A stretch of DNA of 64,000 bases from Stutzerimonas stutzeri (GCF_000952685.1 NZ_JYHV01000004.1:1-64000); one strand, 5' to 3'. Shown: positions 33,903 through 43,690, counted from the first letter of the stretch. The notes: a model not told the origin generated them from the letters alone. Program-made: numbers and translations.

Positions 33903-35159
33903 ATGTCGGACGGTGAAGCGGCAACCCAGCGGGCTGTCGAGGCTATCTACCGCAACGAGTCGCGACGTGTGCTGGCGACCCTGATCCGTCTGCTGGGCGA
34001 CTTCGACCTGGCCGAGGAGGCGTTGCACGACGCCTTTTTCGCCGCTGTGCAGCAGTGGCCTCGTGACGGCATCCCGGCCAACCCGCGCGCTTGGCTGGTA
34101 TCGGCCGGGCGCTTCAAGGCCATCGACGGCCTGCGTCGGCGGGCACGCTTCAATGCCTCGCTGAACCTGTTGGCCGATCAGCTGGACGCCGCAGAGGAGC
34201 CGGACTGGGATCACGACATGCTGGAGGACGATCGCCTGCGGCTGGTCTTCACCTGCTGCCACCCGGCCTTGCCTGACGATGCACAGGTGGCGCTGACCCT
34301 GCGCGAGGTCTGCGACCTGAAGACCGAGGAAATCGCCCGCGCCTTTCTCGCCTCGCCCAGCACCATCGCCCAGCGCATCGTGCGCGCCAAGCAGAAGATT
34401 CGTGATGCCGCGATTCCTTATCGTGTGCCTTCGCGCGAGGAATTGCCGGCGCGCCTGGATAACGTGTTGAGGGTGATCTACCTGGTGTTCAACGAGGGCT
34501 ATTCGGCCTCAAGCGGTGCCGAGCTGACCCGTGCCAGCCTGAGTGCCGAGGCGATCCGGCTGGGCCGATTGTTGCTCGAGCTGCTGCCGGACCCGGAGCT
34601 GATGGGCCTGCTCGCGCTGATGCTGCTGCATGACTCGCGCCGCGCCGCGCGCACCGATGAGGCGGGTGAACTGGTGCGCCTCGACGATCAGGATCGCAGC
34701 CTGTGGGACCGGGCTCAGATCGAAGAGGGCTCGGCGCTGGTGCAACGCGCGCTGGCCTCGCGGCGTTTCGGCCCCTATACCTTGCAAGCTGCGATCGTCG
34801 CCGTGCATGCCGATGCGCCAAGCGCGGCGCAGACCGACTGGGCGCAGATCGTCGGGCTCTACGACGTGTTGTTGCGCGTCTGCCCTTCGCCGGTGATCGA
34901 ATTGAACCGCGCGGTGGCAGTCGCCATGCGCGAAGGGCCCGAAACTGGCCTGAGGCTGATCGACGACCTGCTGGCCCGCGGGCAGCTTCAGGACTATCAC
35001 CTGCTGCACTCGGCCCGTGCCGATTTTTGCCGCCGCCTCGGTCGCCTGGATGATGCGCGGAGCGCCTATCGGGACGCGTTGCAGTTGGCGCAACTGGAGC
35101 CGGAGCGGCGGTTTCTGCAGCAGCGCCTGGATGAGCTTGGATCCGGCCAGTCGCAGTAG
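33903..35159 (+). CDS. ECF42-type RNA polymerase sigma factor with C-terminal TPR-like extension
   Basis: A 418-residue sigma70-family protein. Region 2 (YRNESRRVLATLIRLLGDFDLAEEALHDAFFAAVQQWPRDGIPANPRAWLVSAGRFKAIDGLRR) and region 4 (VALTLREVCDLKTEEIARAFLASPSTIAQRIVRAKQKI) occupy the first 170 residues or so. About 240 helical residues follow, with repeats resembling TPRs (LDDARSAYRDALQLAQLEPERRFLQQRL). This extended form beside DGPF proteins defines the ECF42 group. No anti-sigma factor is adjacent, so control probably runs through the C-terminal extension. The ATG at 33903 was chosen over a GTG nine bases earlier. Confidence 0.88.
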   Translation: MSDGEAATQRAVEAIYRNESRRVLATLIRLLGDFDLAEEALHDAFFAAVQQWPRDGIPANPRAWLVSAGRFKAIDGLRRRARFNASLNLLADQLDAAEEPDWDHDMLEDDRLRLVFTCCHPALPDDAQVALTLREVCDLKTEEIARAFLASPSTIAQRIVRAKQKIRDAAIPYRVPSREELPARLDNVLRVIYLVFNEGYSASSGAELTRASLSAEAIRLGRLLLELLPDPELMGLLALMLLHDSRRAARTDEAGELVRLDDQDRSLWDRAQIEEGSALVQRALASRRFGPYTLQAAIVAVHADAPSAAQTDWAQIVGLYDVLLRVCPSPVIELNRAVAVAMREGPETGLRLIDDLLARGQLQDYHLLHSARADFCRRLGRLDDARSAYRDALQLAQLEPERRFLQQRLDELGSGQSQ

Positions 35160-35470
35160 GCTAACGCCCGCCGCCACCTAAAAGCATCGCCCTGCGATGA
35201 ATGTCCGGGCCGCCGCCCTCCAAAAGCCTCGCCCCGGGTCGGGCCTCCCACGAAAGCGGCCGGCGCACGGCCCCTGCTTGTGTGGGAGGCGCGCCCCGCG
35301 GCGAATGCAGTCCTGTAGGGTGGGCCGGGTGGTGTTCCGCTTCAGCCCACCGCTTGCTTGCCGGAACTGCCTCATTCATGTTTCGCCCGTGCCTTGTCAC
35401 CGAACTCTGGTGGGCTGAAGCCCACCCTACAAAAACCGGCATCGAGACTCGGAGCGCCGCCCGGCCATGA
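35160..35470. repeat. Intergenic REP-like and long inverted repeats
   Basis: No gene is present. At about 35225-35312 a REP-type unit (GTGGGAGGCGCGCCCCGC and its partner GGGTCGGGCCTCCCAC) occurs, related to the pair at 41388-41610. At 35315-35430 the ends GTAGGGTGGGC and GCCCACCCTAC form an inverted repeat, with nested arms GCTTCAGCCCACC (35339-35351) and GGTGGGCTGAAGC (35409-35421). Both families are common between Pseudomonas genes and may be non-autonomous mobile units. Confidence 0.65.
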
Positions 35471-36832
35471 TCAGCTGTCGGCGCTGCCCGTCGGCAGGTA
35501 ATCGCTACGACTGAGGCCGTGACGTTGCATCTTTTCGTTGAGGGTGCGGCGTGGCAGCTGCAGCTGATTCATCACCTCGGCGATGTTGCCTTTGTGTTGC
35601 TGCAGGGCGCTGTGTAGGCATTGCGCTTCGAAGGCTTCCATCTGTTCGGCCAACGATGTACCGGCGCCCGCGGCCGGGACGCTGGCGTTCGCGGACGAGG
35701 GTGGTGTCAGACCCAGCGCATGGCGCTCGGCGGCGTTGATCAGCTCGCGCACGTTGCCCGGCCAATCATGGCTGAGCAGTTGCGCCAGCTCGCCTGGACT
35801 GGCCGGCACCGGGTCGCGGCCATGACGCTGGGCTGCCTGACTGGCGAAATGGTCGAACAGTAGCGGGATGTCTTCGCGACGATCACGCAGCGGCGGGATG
35901 TGCAGCTCGGCGACATTCAGGCGATACAGCAGATCCTCGCGGAAGCGCCCGCCACGCACTTCTTCGAGCAGGTCCGGCTTGGCCGCGCTGATTACCCGCA
36001 GGTCGACCTCGATGCTGCGGTTGGAACCGAGCCGCTCCAGGGTCTTTTCCTGCAGCACCCGCAGCAGCTTGACCTGCTGGGCCAGCGGCATGCTTTCGAT
36101 CTCATCGAGAAACAGGGTACCGCCGTGGGCATGCTCGATCCGGCCGATGCGCTTGCCCTGGGCGCCGGTGAAGGCGCCGCTCTCATGGCCGAACAGCTCG
36201 CTTTCGAAGATGGTTTCCGGGATGGCCGCGCAATTCAGCGCCACGAAGGGGTTGCGTGCTCGCGGGCTGAAGTCGTGCAGGCAACGCGCTACCTGCTCTT
36301 TGCCGCTGCCGGTGTCGCCGCGAATCAGCACGTTGACGTTGGTGCCGGCCAGTTCCAACACTTGGCGCCGGAGGTGCTCCATGCCCCGCGAAACGCCCAG
36401 CAGCATGGATTCGATACGGCCCTTGCGGGTGAACTGCTCGCGCAGCTGACGGTTCTCGCAGACCAGCCGGCGCTTATCCTGGGCGCGGCGCACGCTGTCG
36501 AGCAGACGTTCCGGGGTGAAGGGTTTTTCAATGAAATCGTAGGCGCCCTGGCGCAGCGCTTGGACCGCCATCGGTACGTCGCCATGGCCGGTGACCATGA
36601 TCACCGGCAGCTCCGGATCCAGCGCCACCAACCGCTCCAGCAGGCCGAGGCCGTCCAGGTCGGGCATGCGCACGTCACTGATCAGTACGCCGGGGAAGTC
36701 ACGGTTGATCGACGCCAGCGCTTGCTCGGCGCTGGCGCAGGTGCGCACGCTGAAGCCAGACAGTTCCAGCCATTGCTGCACGGCCTGACGGATCGCCGCT
36801 TCGTCGTCGATGAAGATGACCTGACCGCTCAT
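35471..36832 (-). CDS. dctD: C4-dicarboxylate response regulator DctD (sigma54 activator)
   Basis: A 453-residue response regulator. An N-terminal receiver has the acidic pair in IFIDDEAAI and the phosphoacceptor Asp in VLISDVRMPDLDG. The AAA+ domain carries GDTGSGKE and ESGAFTGA, and a Fis helix-turn-helix ends the protein (NIAEVMNQLQLPRRTLNEKMQRHG). With the upstream DctB it should activate C4-dicarboxylate uptake genes through sigma54. No dctA or TRAP permease genes lie beside it, so its targets are elsewhere. Confidence 0.9.
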   Translation of the reverse strand: MSGQVIFIDDEAAIRQAVQQWLELSGFSVRTCASAEQALASINRDFPGVLISDVRMPDLDGLGLLERLVALDPELPVIMVTGHGDVPMAVQALRQGAYDFIEKPFTPERLLDSVRRAQDKRRLVCENRQLREQFTRKGRIESMLLGVSRGMEHLRRQVLELAGTNVNVLIRGDTGSGKEQVARCLHDFSPRARNPFVALNCAAIPETIFESELFGHESGAFTGAQGKRIGRIEHAHGGTLFLDEIESMPLAQQVKLLRVLQEKTLERLGSNRSIEVDLRVISAAKPDLLEEVRGGRFREDLLYRLNVAELHIPPLRDRREDIPLLFDHFASQAAQRHGRDPVPASPGELAQLLSHDWPGNVRELINAAERHALGLTPPSSANASVPAAGAGTSLAEQMEAFEAQCLHSALQQHKGNIAEVMNQLQLPRRTLNEKMQRHGLSRSDYLPTGSADS

Positions 36833-36859
36833 GTCTCACTCCTCTTGCGAGTTGCCAGT

Positions 36860-38650
36860 CTACTCGGCGGCGGCCTGTTCGGCTGCCGGCAGGTGCAGGA
36901 CGAAGACGGCGCCGAGCGCATCGTTGTGTGCTTCCAGGTTGCCGCCGAGATCGCGCACGATGCCGTAGGAAACCGCCAACCCCAGGCCCAGCCCCTGGCC
37001 GACAGGCTTGGTGGTGAAGAAGGGCTCGAAGACCTGGTCCAGATGCTCACTGGCGATGCCGCCGCCGCTGTCGGCGACGCTCAGCGTCCAGCCCTGCCGG
37101 TCGCGGTGACCCTCGATGCGCAGCTGGCGGACCTGGCTACCCTGCATGGCGTCGAGCGCATTGGTCAGCAGATTGATCAACACCTGTTCCAGACGAATGC
37201 CATCGCCACTGACCCAGGCATCGGCCGGCACCTGACGCAGGACCTCGACGCTATCGTTGCGGATGCGCGGGCCGAGCAGTTGCAGAGCCTGTTCCAGCAC
37301 CTCGGCCAGGCTCAGCCGTTGACGCAGACCGGCGGGACTCTTACGCGCGAAGGTCTTCAGATGACTGGTCAGTGCGGCCATTCGCTCGAGCAGGCCCTCA
37401 ACTTGGCCGATGCCTTCGCGCACTGCGTCGGTGCGGCCGTTGTCGAGCAGCAATCGCTGGCTGGCCAGCTGCATGCGCAGGGCGGTCAGCGGCTGGTTGA
37501 TTTCGTGGGCGAGGGCGGCGGACATCTGCCCCAGCGCCGCCATGCGTGCGGCATGTACCAGTTCATCCTGGGCGGTGCGCAGCTCTCGCGTGCGCGCCTC
37601 CACCAGGTGCTCCAGCTCGCTGCGGCTGCGCTGCTCGACGCGCCGGGTCTTGCGTCGCTGGGCCAGGTAAAGCAGCAGGAATGCCAGAGTCATCCACACG
37701 CCGGCCGCGGCCAGGCGATAGCTGCGCACGTTGGCGGCGATCAGTTGCGGTTCCTGCAACAGGTGCAGCGTCCAGTTTTCTTCGGGCAGCTGCAGGCGCT
37801 GCCAGAGGTAGTTGCGGCGACCGTCCGGGCCGTCCACCTGGCGCCGTTCGCTGTCTGCGGCGATGCGTTGCAGGCTGTGGTTGGGTAAGGGTTGCAGGTT
37901 CTGCTCGGCATAGCGGCGCGCGGCGACCAGCTGCGCGCGTACCGTTTCGTCGAGCGGGCGCAGGTAGCGGAAACGCCAGGCGGGGCGGTTGGTAAGGATG
38001 ACGATATCCAGCGAGTCGGCAATCAGCAGAATGCCCGACTGCCCGACCCACTCGCGCTGCATGTCCTCCAATTCGAGCTTGACCACCAGCACGCCGATCA
38101 CCTCGCCGGCGCTGTTCTTCACCGAACTGGACAGGAAGTAGCCGGGGATGCCGGTGGTCACGCCGACAGCGAAGTAACGCCCGGAGTCGTTTTTCAGCGC
38201 ATCGAGAAAATAGGGGCGGAAGGCGTAGTTGTTGCCGACGAAGCTGGTCCAGTCGCGCCAGTTGCTGGCGGCGAGGGTTTCGCCGCGGCGATCGAGCAGA
38301 TAAAGCACCGAGGAGCCTGCCGCCTCGTTCTGTTGCTCCAGGCGCTGGTTCAACAGCTCCCGCAGGGCCTGATCGCCAGGGTTGTTCAACAGCTCTTGGA
38401 TATCGCTGTCCAGTGCAAGCAATGCCGGCACCGAGCGAAAGCGCTCGACCTGGGTGTGGATCGCCTGTGCGTACAACTCCAGCTGCCCACGTGCCTCCTG
38501 GCTGCGCTCGGCCCAGGCGCGACGCTCGGCAATCTGCCCGGCCCAATACATGCTGAGCAGCAAGCCGACGAGGATCAACAAGACGATCAGGGCAACGTGG
38601 TGACGGCTGGAGTGGACAGGCATGGCGGGCTCGCTGTGGGGATTTCGCAT
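36860..38650 (-). CDS. dctB: C4-dicarboxylate sensor histidine kinase DctB
   Basis: A 596-residue membrane sensor. Transmembrane helices at about 19-37 and 312-330 flank a periplasmic double-Cache domain ([44 protein letters not shown]). The kinase core has the phosphoacceptor His382 in [15 protein letters not shown], the N box [10 protein letters not shown] and G boxes DSGGGI and GQGLGLGLA. It lies 27 bases upstream of dctD. The ATG at 38650 is used; another in-frame ATG at 38623 is possible. Confidence 0.9.
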   Translation of the reverse strand: MRNPHSEPAMPVHSSRHHVALIVLLILVGLLLSMYWAGQIAERRAWAERSQEARGQLELYAQAIHTQVERFRSVPALLALDSDIQELLNNPGDQALRELLNQRLEQQNEAAGSSVLYLLDRRGETLAASNWRDWTSFVGNNYAFRPYFLDALKNDSGRYFAVGVTTGIPGYFLSSSVKNSAGEVIGVLVVKLELEDMQREWVGQSGILLIADSLDIVILTNRPAWRFRYLRPLDETVRAQLVAARRYAEQNLQPLPNHSLQRIAADSERRQVDGPDGRRNYLWQRLQLPEENWTLHLLQEPQLIAANVRSYRLAAAGVWMTLAFLLLYLAQRRKTRRVEQRSRSELEHLVEARTRELRTAQDELVHAARMAALGQMSAALAHEINQPLTALRMQLASQRLLLDNGRTDAVREGIGQVEGLLERMAALTSHLKTFARKSPAGLRQRLSLAEVLEQALQLLGPRIRNDSVEVLRQVPADAWVSGDGIRLEQVLINLLTNALDAMQGSQVRQLRIEGHRDRQGWTLSVADSGGGIASEHLDQVFEPFFTTKPVGQGLGLGLAVSYGIVRDLGGNLEAHNDALGAVFVLHLPAAEQAAAE

Positions 38651-39001
38651 GGTAAGCCAAAGTGCCTGCAGGGTGGTTTGCCGAGTCAGCTAGCGGCTAT
38701 CGATGGTCAGGCGCGGTCGCGGTGACGGGCGGGTTTCGGTATGCTTGCCGACCCTTTCGGCGCCTTCCAGCGCCAAGACTCGTATGAAATGGTTGATTCC
38801 ATGACCTGGCTGCCTAGTCCGCCTTAGCGCAACGTCCCTCTGCCTGGCTGCGACCGCCTGTCATAGCGGGGTCGCGTTCTGCCGTGCGCCCACACCTCGT
38901 GTGCGTGGATCGCACCCATACTCGAATTTGAAAACTGGTCTCGTTTCAGCCTTGCTTGCCATACCCGGTCTGGCGGCGATGCCTTTGCTCTGGAAATTCC
39001 G
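38651..39001 (+). promoter_or_regulatory. Structured-looking leader upstream of the SulP gene
   Basis: No supported gene lies in this 351-base gap. Two stems are visible: GCGACC (38850-38855)/GGTCGC (38870-38875), and GTGCG (38884-38888)/CGCAC (38911-38915) with inner pairing of CCACAC and GTG-GTGG. A small stem GGCGC/GCGCC lies near 38759-38774. I could not match the region to a known riboswitch or small RNA. It must include promoters for dctB (left end) and for the SulP-Usp pair. Confidence 0.35.
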
Positions 39002-40489
39002 ATGCTCCATTCGATCAAGCAAAACTGGTTCTGCAATATTCGTGGCGACGTGCTTTCCGGTCTCGTCGTCGCCCTGGCGCTGATCCCTGAAGCGATCGCC
39101 TTTTCGATCATCGCCGGCGTCGACCCGCGGGTCGGTCTCTATGCGTCATTCTGCATCGCGGTAGTGATCGCCTTCGCCGGCGGTCGCCCCGGCATGATCT
39201 CCGCTGCGACCGGTGCCATGGCGCTGCTGATGGTGACGCTGGTGCGCGAGCATGGCCTGCAATACCTGCTGGCCGCATCCCTGCTCTGCGGGGTACTGCA
39301 GATCGGCGCTGGCTACCTGCGGCTCGGCTCGCTGATGCGCTTCGTCTCGCGCTCGGTGGTCACCGGCTTCGTCAATGCCCTGGCGATCCTGATCTTCATG
39401 GCGCAGCTGCCGGAACTGACGAACGTCACCTGGCACGTCTATGCCATGACCGCCGCCGGCCTCGGCATCATTTACCTGTTCCCCTATGTGCCGAAGGTGG
39501 GCAAGGTCATCCCCTCACCCCTGGTGTGCATCCTCACGTTGACCGCAGTGGCCATGTACCTGGGGTTGGACATCCGCACTGTCGGCGACATGGGCGATCT
39601 GCCCGATACGCTGCCTGTTTTCCTCTGGCCGGAAGTCCCGCTGACATTCGAAACCCTGCAAATCATCTTCCCGTACTCCGCCGCGCTGGCCGTGGTCGGT
39701 CTGCTGGAGTCGCTGATGACCGCCACCATCGTCGATGACCTGACCGATACCGGCAGCGACAAGAACCGCGAGTGCAAAGGGCAGGGGGTCGCCAACATCG
39801 TCTCCAGCCTGTTCGGCGGCATGGCCGGTTGCGCGATGATCGGTCAGTCGGTGATCAACGTGAAATCGGGCGGTCGCACTCGTCTGTCGACGCTGATCGC
39901 TGGCCTCGTGCTGCTGCTGATGGTGGTGTTTCTCAGTGACTGGGTCGGCCAGATCCCTATGGCCGCGCTGGTGGCGGTGATGATCATGGTGTCCATCGGC
40001 ACCTTCAGCTGGGATTCGCTGCGCAACCTCAAGCGTTATCCGCTCTCGACCAACATCGTGATGGTGGTCACGGTGGCGGTCGTGGTCTTGACTCATAACC
40101 TGGCCTACGGCGTGCTGGCGGGTGTGCTGCTGGCGGCGATGTTCTTCGCCAACAAGGTCGGCCATTACCTCGACATCCGCTCGGAGCTGGATGGCGACGG
40201 CAGTGGTCGAACCTATCGGGTGATCGGGCAGGTGTTCTTCAGCTCCTCGGACAAGTTCACCGCCGCCTTCGATTTCAAAGAAGCGCTTTCACGGGTCACT
40301 ATCGACCTCAGTCAGGCGCACTTCTGGGACATCACCGCCGTAACCGCACTGGACAAGGTGGTGCTCAAGTTCCGTCGTGAGGGCACCGAAGTCCAGGTGC
40401 TGGGTCTGAATGAGGCGAGCGCGACGATCGTCGACCGCTTCGGGGTGCACGATAAACCCAATGCTATCGACAGCCTCATGGGCCACTGA
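39002..40489 (+). CDS. SulP-family inorganic anion transporter with STAS domain
   Basis: A 495-residue inner-membrane transporter. It opens with the SulP pattern [35 protein letters not shown], has about 10-12 hydrophobic helices and the signature [21 protein letters not shown] short C-terminal STAS domain spans residues about 400-495 ([27 protein letters not shown]). Substrates in the family include bicarbonate and sulfate. The Usp partner 13 bases downstream would fit either, and the substrate cannot be told from sequence alone. Confidence 0.9.
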   Translation: MLHSIKQNWFCNIRGDVLSGLVVALALIPEAIAFSIIAGVDPRVGLYASFCIAVVIAFAGGRPGMISAATGAMALLMVTLVREHGLQYLLAASLLCGVLQIGAGYLRLGSLMRFVSRSVVTGFVNALAILIFMAQLPELTNVTWHVYAMTAAGLGIIYLFPYVPKVGKVIPSPLVCILTLTAVAMYLGLDIRTVGDMGDLPDTLPVFLWPEVPLTFETLQIIFPYSAALAVVGLLESLMTATIVDDLTDTGSDKNRECKGQGVANIVSSLFGGMAGCAMIGQSVINVKSGGRTRLSTLIAGLVLLLMVVFLSDWVGQIPMAALVAVMIMVSIGTFSWDSLRNLKRYPLSTNIVMVVTVAVVVLTHNLAYGVLAGVLLAAMFFANKVGHYLDIRSELDGDGSGRTYRVIGQVFFSSSDKFTAAFDFKEALSRVTIDLSQAHFWDITAVTALDKVVLKFRREGTEVQVLGLNEASATIVDRFGVHDKPNAIDSLMGH

Positions 40490-40502
40490 CAGGGAGAACG
40501 AC

Positions 40503-41354
40503 ATGAACCAGGTTATGGCTTGCATTGACGGTTCACCGCAAGCGTCAGCCGTGTGCGATTGCGCGGCATGGGCCAGTCGGCAGCTGGATGCGCCACTGAC
40601 CCTGCTGCACGTGCTCGACCAGCAGCAGTACCCGGCGACCGGCAACCTCAGCGGCATCATCGGCCTTGGCAGCCGTGAATACTTGCTCGAGGAACTGGCC
40701 GCGCTGGATGAGAAGCGCAGCAAGCTGGCGCTCGAAGAAGGACGAATGATGCTCGACGCTGCCCGGCAGCGTGTGATTACCGCGGGTGTCGAGCAACCGG
40801 ACGTGCGCCAACGCCACGGCGATCTGGTCGAAACGTTGCACGACCTTGAACCGGATATCCGGCTGCTGGTGATCGGCAAGCAGGGCGAAGACAGCGGCAG
40901 CGACCTGCAACTGATCGGCAGCCAGCTCGAAAGCGTGATCCGCACTCTGCACCGGCCCATTCTGGTGACCCCGGCCGACTTCAGTGTGCCCACGAGCGTC
41001 ATGCTGGCCTTCGACGGCAGCGCCACCACCCGCAAGGGCGTCGAGATGCTCGCCTCAAGCCCGCTGTTCAAGGGGATTCCGATTCATCTGGTGATGGTCG
41101 GCGATGACACCACTGATAGCCGTGCGCTGCTCGAATCCGCCCGCGATTCGCTGGCTGCGGCGGGATTTGAGGTGCACATCGCCATCCGCGCCGGGGAAGT
41201 CGAGCCGGTGCTGCATGCCTACCAGGCCGAGTATCAGGTCGGCCTGCTGGTGATGGGCGCCTATGGTCACTCGCGGATTCGCCAGTTCCTCGTCGGCAGC
41301 ACCACCACCCAAATGATCCGCTCGACCACCACACCGCTGCTGTTGCTGCGCTGA
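40503..41354 (+). CDS. Tandem universal stress protein (UspA family)
   Basis: A 283-residue protein with two Usp domains. The second ends in the nucleotide-binding motif [23 protein letters not shown]. The first carries a weaker version ([25 protein letters not shown]), suggesting asymmetric nucleotide binding. It is co-transcribed with the SulP transporter; SulP-Usp pairs are common in Pseudomonas. A regulatory effect on the transporter is inference. Confidence 0.88.
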   Translation: MNQVMACIDGSPQASAVCDCAAWASRQLDAPLTLLHVLDQQQYPATGNLSGIIGLGSREYLLEELAALDEKRSKLALEEGRMMLDAARQRVITAGVEQPDVRQRHGDLVETLHDLEPDIRLLVIGKQGEDSGSDLQLIGSQLESVIRTLHRPILVTPADFSVPTSVMLAFDGSATTRKGVEMLASSPLFKGIPIHLVMVGDDTTDSRALLESARDSLAAAGFEVHIAIRAGEVEPVLHAYQAEYQVGLLVMGAYGHSRIRQFLVGSTTTQMIRSTTTPLLLLR

Positions 41355-41387
41355 TAGAGGCGACCCGCGGGCGGGCTGGTCAGTAGG

Positions 41388-41610
41388 GACCGCTTCGCCC
41401 CGGGGGCGGTCCCACAGCAGCCCCAAGCGCCCCATGAAGCTCCGTGGGAGGCGCGACCCCGCGCCGAATGAGCCCCGCCGCCCAGCTCAACGGTTTTAAC
41501 CGCAGTGGTTGTATGCAGTGGAGAAACCGCTTCGCCCCGAGGTCGGGGCTCCCACAGCACCTCCAGGCACCACTCGAATCTCCGTGGGAGGCGCGACCCC
41601 GCGCCGAATG
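41388..41610. repeat. Duplicated REP-like unit, 140-base period
   Basis: Two copies of a REP-type doublet. The 30 bases at 41441-41470 are repeated exactly at 41581-41610, 140 bases apart. Each is preceded by a partner in opposite orientation beginning CCGCTTCGCCCCG (41390 and 41527 regions). The arms can pair (GTGGGAGGCGCGACCCCG against CGGGG-CTCCCAC). This is a REPIN-like arrangement in the gap between the Usp and cfa genes. No gene is present in 41355-41646. Confidence 0.65.
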
Positions 41611-41646
41611 GGCTTGGGGCTCATTCGCCCTCTACGGCTCGCTCGC

Positions 41647-42828
41647 CTAGCGATACAGGTCCGCCCGCGACCAAGGCAGTTCATGGGAACCATCCGGCAA
41701 GGGCTTGCTCGCCAGAATCTGGTGCAGGTTGATCCAGTTGCGGCGGAAGCCATAGGCACAGCCCGCGAGATAGACCCGCCAGATGCGCAGCGCCCGCTCT
41801 GGCACCATCCGCTGGGCTTCGGCCAGATTCTTCTCCAAGCGTTCGCTCCAGAACTGCAACGTGCGCGCGTAGTGCAGGCGCAGACTCTCCACGTCGACGA
41901 TTTCCAGCCCCGATTCGCTGATGCAGGCGCCGATCTTAACCAGGTGAGGTAGCTCGCCATGGGGGAACACGTAGCGGTCAATGAACTCGCCCGCGCCGTG
42001 AGCCACTGGCCGGCCGTCGAGATGCCGCGAAGTGATGCCGTGGTTGAGTACCAGCCCGCCCGGGCGCACCACATCCGACAGCTGCTTGCAGTACAGCGGC
42101 ATATTGGCGTGCCCCACGTGCTCGAACATGCCCACACTCACCACCTTGTCGAACTGGCCATCCCGGGGCAGATCGCGGTAATCCATCAGCTCGAGCGTCA
42201 CCTGCCCCTCGAGCCCCTCGGCGGTGACGCGCTCGCGGCCGAGCTTGAGCTGCTCGCGGCTGAGCGTGATGCCGAATACCTGGGCACCGAATTCACGCGC
42301 CGCGAAGCGCGCCAACCCACCCCAGCCGCAGCCGACATCGAGCAGGCGATCACCCGGTTTCAGCCGTAACTTGCGGCACAAGTGCCGCAGCTTGGCCTGC
42401 TGCGCCTGATCGAGATCTTCCGTGCCGGTCTCGAAGTAGGCACAGGAATAGACCATGTCGCGGTCGAGCCAGAGTTGATAGAACTCGTTGGACAGGTCGT
42501 AGTGATAGGAAATGGCCTCGGCGTCGGTGGCCTTGTCATGCGCCTCGCGAGTCGGCAGCGCGGAGTGCTCTTCACCCAGGGCGCTGGTGATTTCATCGCC
42601 GATGCGAATGATTTCGTCCAGCGGCCCGTGCAGGTCGATCTGACCCTCCACATAGGCACCGCCGAGCAAGTCGAGGCTGGGATGTGCGAGTTGCGGCACG
42701 AGGCTGGGGTCCTTGATCTCCAGCGTTACGGAAGGGGCCGGGCCTATGTCGATCTCGTTGCCATCCCAAAGCTTCAGGCGCAACGGAAGTTCCAGCTCCT
42801 TCAAGGTCGGAAGTAATGCGGCCAACAT
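41647..42828 (-). CDS. cfa: Cyclopropane-fatty-acyl-phospholipid synthase family methyltransferase
   Basis: A 393-residue SAM-dependent enzyme that adds a methylene bridge to unsaturated lipid chains. An N-terminal lipid-binding region is followed by the Rossmann core with LLDVGCGWGGLARFAAREFG (SAM motif I) and the family pattern YSCAYFETGTEDLDQAQQAKLRHL. The C-terminal part contains EFIDRYVFPHGELPHL. The start at 42828 has a strong AGGAGAT ribosome binding site. It is transcribed alone. Membrane adaptation to stress is its usual role. Confidence 0.92.
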   Translation of the reverse strand: MLAALLPTLKELELPLRLKLWDGNEIDIGPAPSVTLEIKDPSLVPQLAHPSLDLLGGAYVEGQIDLHGPLDEIIRIGDEITSALGEEHSALPTREAHDKATDAEAISYHYDLSNEFYQLWLDRDMVYSCAYFETGTEDLDQAQQAKLRHLCRKLRLKPGDRLLDVGCGWGGLARFAAREFGAQVFGITLSREQLKLGRERVTAEGLEGQVTLELMDYRDLPRDGQFDKVVSVGMFEHVGHANMPLYCKQLSDVVRPGGLVLNHGITSRHLDGRPVAHGAGEFIDRYVFPHGELPHLVKIGACISESGLEIVDVESLRLHYARTLQFWSERLEKNLAEAQRMVPERALRIWRVYLAGCAYGFRRNWINLHQILASKPLPDGSHELPWSRADLYR

Positions 42829-43030
42829 ACTCGATCTCCTGAATGTCACGTGCATGGAATCCTAGACCAGCTTTTTCACGCTTGCGCTCGATCGGCCGAT
42901 GGCTTTTGTCTATCAGTCCGATTGAATATTTGCTGGCAGGGCGCAGGAAAGGGCTGGCGCCGTGATCAAGCGCTGGCGTATGCAGGTTCCGGATACAAGG
43001 CGAGGGAAGCGCTTGGGAGCCAGGACGAAA

Positions 43031-43054
43031 TGGCGGAAGGCAGTGGAGTCGAAC
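43031..43054. repeat. Left attachment-site copy (tRNA-Sec 3' end)
   Basis: The bases TGGCGGAAGGCAGTGG followed by AGTCGAAC repeat the 3' end of the tRNA-Sec gene at 45302-45326. The only difference in this stretch is one missing G (GTGG-AGTC here, GTGGGAGTC there). Together they are the direct repeats expected when an element integrates into the 3' end of a tRNA gene. The copy here is cut off from the rest of the tRNA. Confidence 0.85.
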
Positions 43055-43366
43055 TCGTTTTTTTGGGCCACCAGTGACTGGCAATCTTCGGCTTTGCTAG
43101 GCCTACCGCTTGCGCATGCCCGCTTTGTTCCACTCTAGACGGCAGTGATTTCGACACTTTATCGACACGGCAAGGATGAAAAGGGTGCTCAAGGTCGCAC
43201 GCGGTGCAACCTATGGATTGGGTACAATTTCAGGCTTCTCGAAGCTGGTGTATAAACATCCTTCCTTCCTGAGAAGACCGGAACGAGGGCCTAGGAAGAG
43301 AATCGGACGGGTTTTTATACACCAAGCCAATTCGGCGTCTTATACACCAGTTAGTGTCTAATTATA

Positions 43367-43373
43367 GTTAGGT
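43367..43373 (+). other. Cassette-boundary core site (GTTRRRY)
   Basis: GTTAGGT matches the integron recombination core GTTRRRY and lies eight bases before the first cassette-like gene. A matching full attC structure upstream is not clear, so it could be an attI remnant or a decayed attC. Confidence 0.45.
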
Positions 43374-43380
43374 ATCTTCG

Positions 43381-43590
43381 ATGGCACAGCGAAAAGATAC
43401 AGGCCTGATAATGATTGCAGGAGCATTACTCTTGTCAGGCTCCTATATCTTGACAAAGGCAATCCAAGGAAATGGATCCACAATAATATCAAGCAGGATT
43501 CTTAACTCCGCACCAACAAACCCAGAAACTAGCATGCTTGCCGCAATAACAATAATAGCAGTCGGCTTATTTGTTTTTTACAAGGCATGA
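43381..43590 (+). CDS. Cassette-borne small membrane protein, hypothetical
   Basis: A 69-residue protein with two predicted transmembrane helices (TGLIMIAGALLLSGSYIL near 8-25 and MLAAITIIAVGLFVFYKA at the C-terminus). I recognise no family. The gene is AT-richer than the chromosome and lies between a core site at 43367 and the attC-like site at 43603, as expected for an integron cassette. The start is close behind the recombination site, also typical. Confidence 0.6.
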   Translation: MAQRKDTGLIMIAGALLLSGSYILTKAIQGNGSTIISSRILNSAPTNPETSMLAAITIIAVGLFVFYKA

Positions 43591-43602
43591 AAATCAGGCA
43601 AT

Positions 43603-43690
43603 ACCTAACAATGCGCTCAACAATCGCTCACTTCGCCCGCTGGACAGCCAAAAGCTTCGCTTTTGTCTGCCTGTTAGCTAATCGTTATGT
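43603..43690 (+). repeat. attC-like recombination site 1
   Basis: An 88-base imperfect palindrome. It begins with ACCTAAC (RYYYAAC consensus) and ends with GTTATGT at 43684-43690. The inner arms include AAAAGC-TTC-GCTTTT, and the segment TGCCTGTTAGC occurs in the right half. The site lies between the first and second cassette genes. Confidence 0.65.

Larger units (their letters stand above)
42829..43380. other. Left junction of the selC-associated island
   Basis: No supported gene in 552 bases. The first part is the cfa promoter region. A copy of the tRNA-Sec 3' end at 43031-43054 marks the island border. The decamer TTATACACCA occurs at 43315-43324 and 43340-43349, and inverted with one extra base as CTGGTGTATAA at 43245-43255. 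TTTCGACACTT at 43149-43159 recurs near the right end of the island. An ORF of about 60 codons at 43176 has no recognisable features. Confidence 0.5.

Noticed and set aside
35900..37888. A 662-codon plus-strand frame opposite dctD and dctB
   Set aside because: Both genes on the other strand have complete domains. This frame shows only antisense composition.
38740..39001. A known riboswitch upstream of the SulP gene
   Set aside because: Compared from memory with yybP-ykoY, guanidine and lithium/sodium-type motifs; none fitted. It is left as an unassigned leader.
43176..43361. A 61-codon frame at the left of the island
   Set aside because: It crosses the TTATACACCA repeats, has no recognisable motif and ends near the cassette boundary; probably chance.
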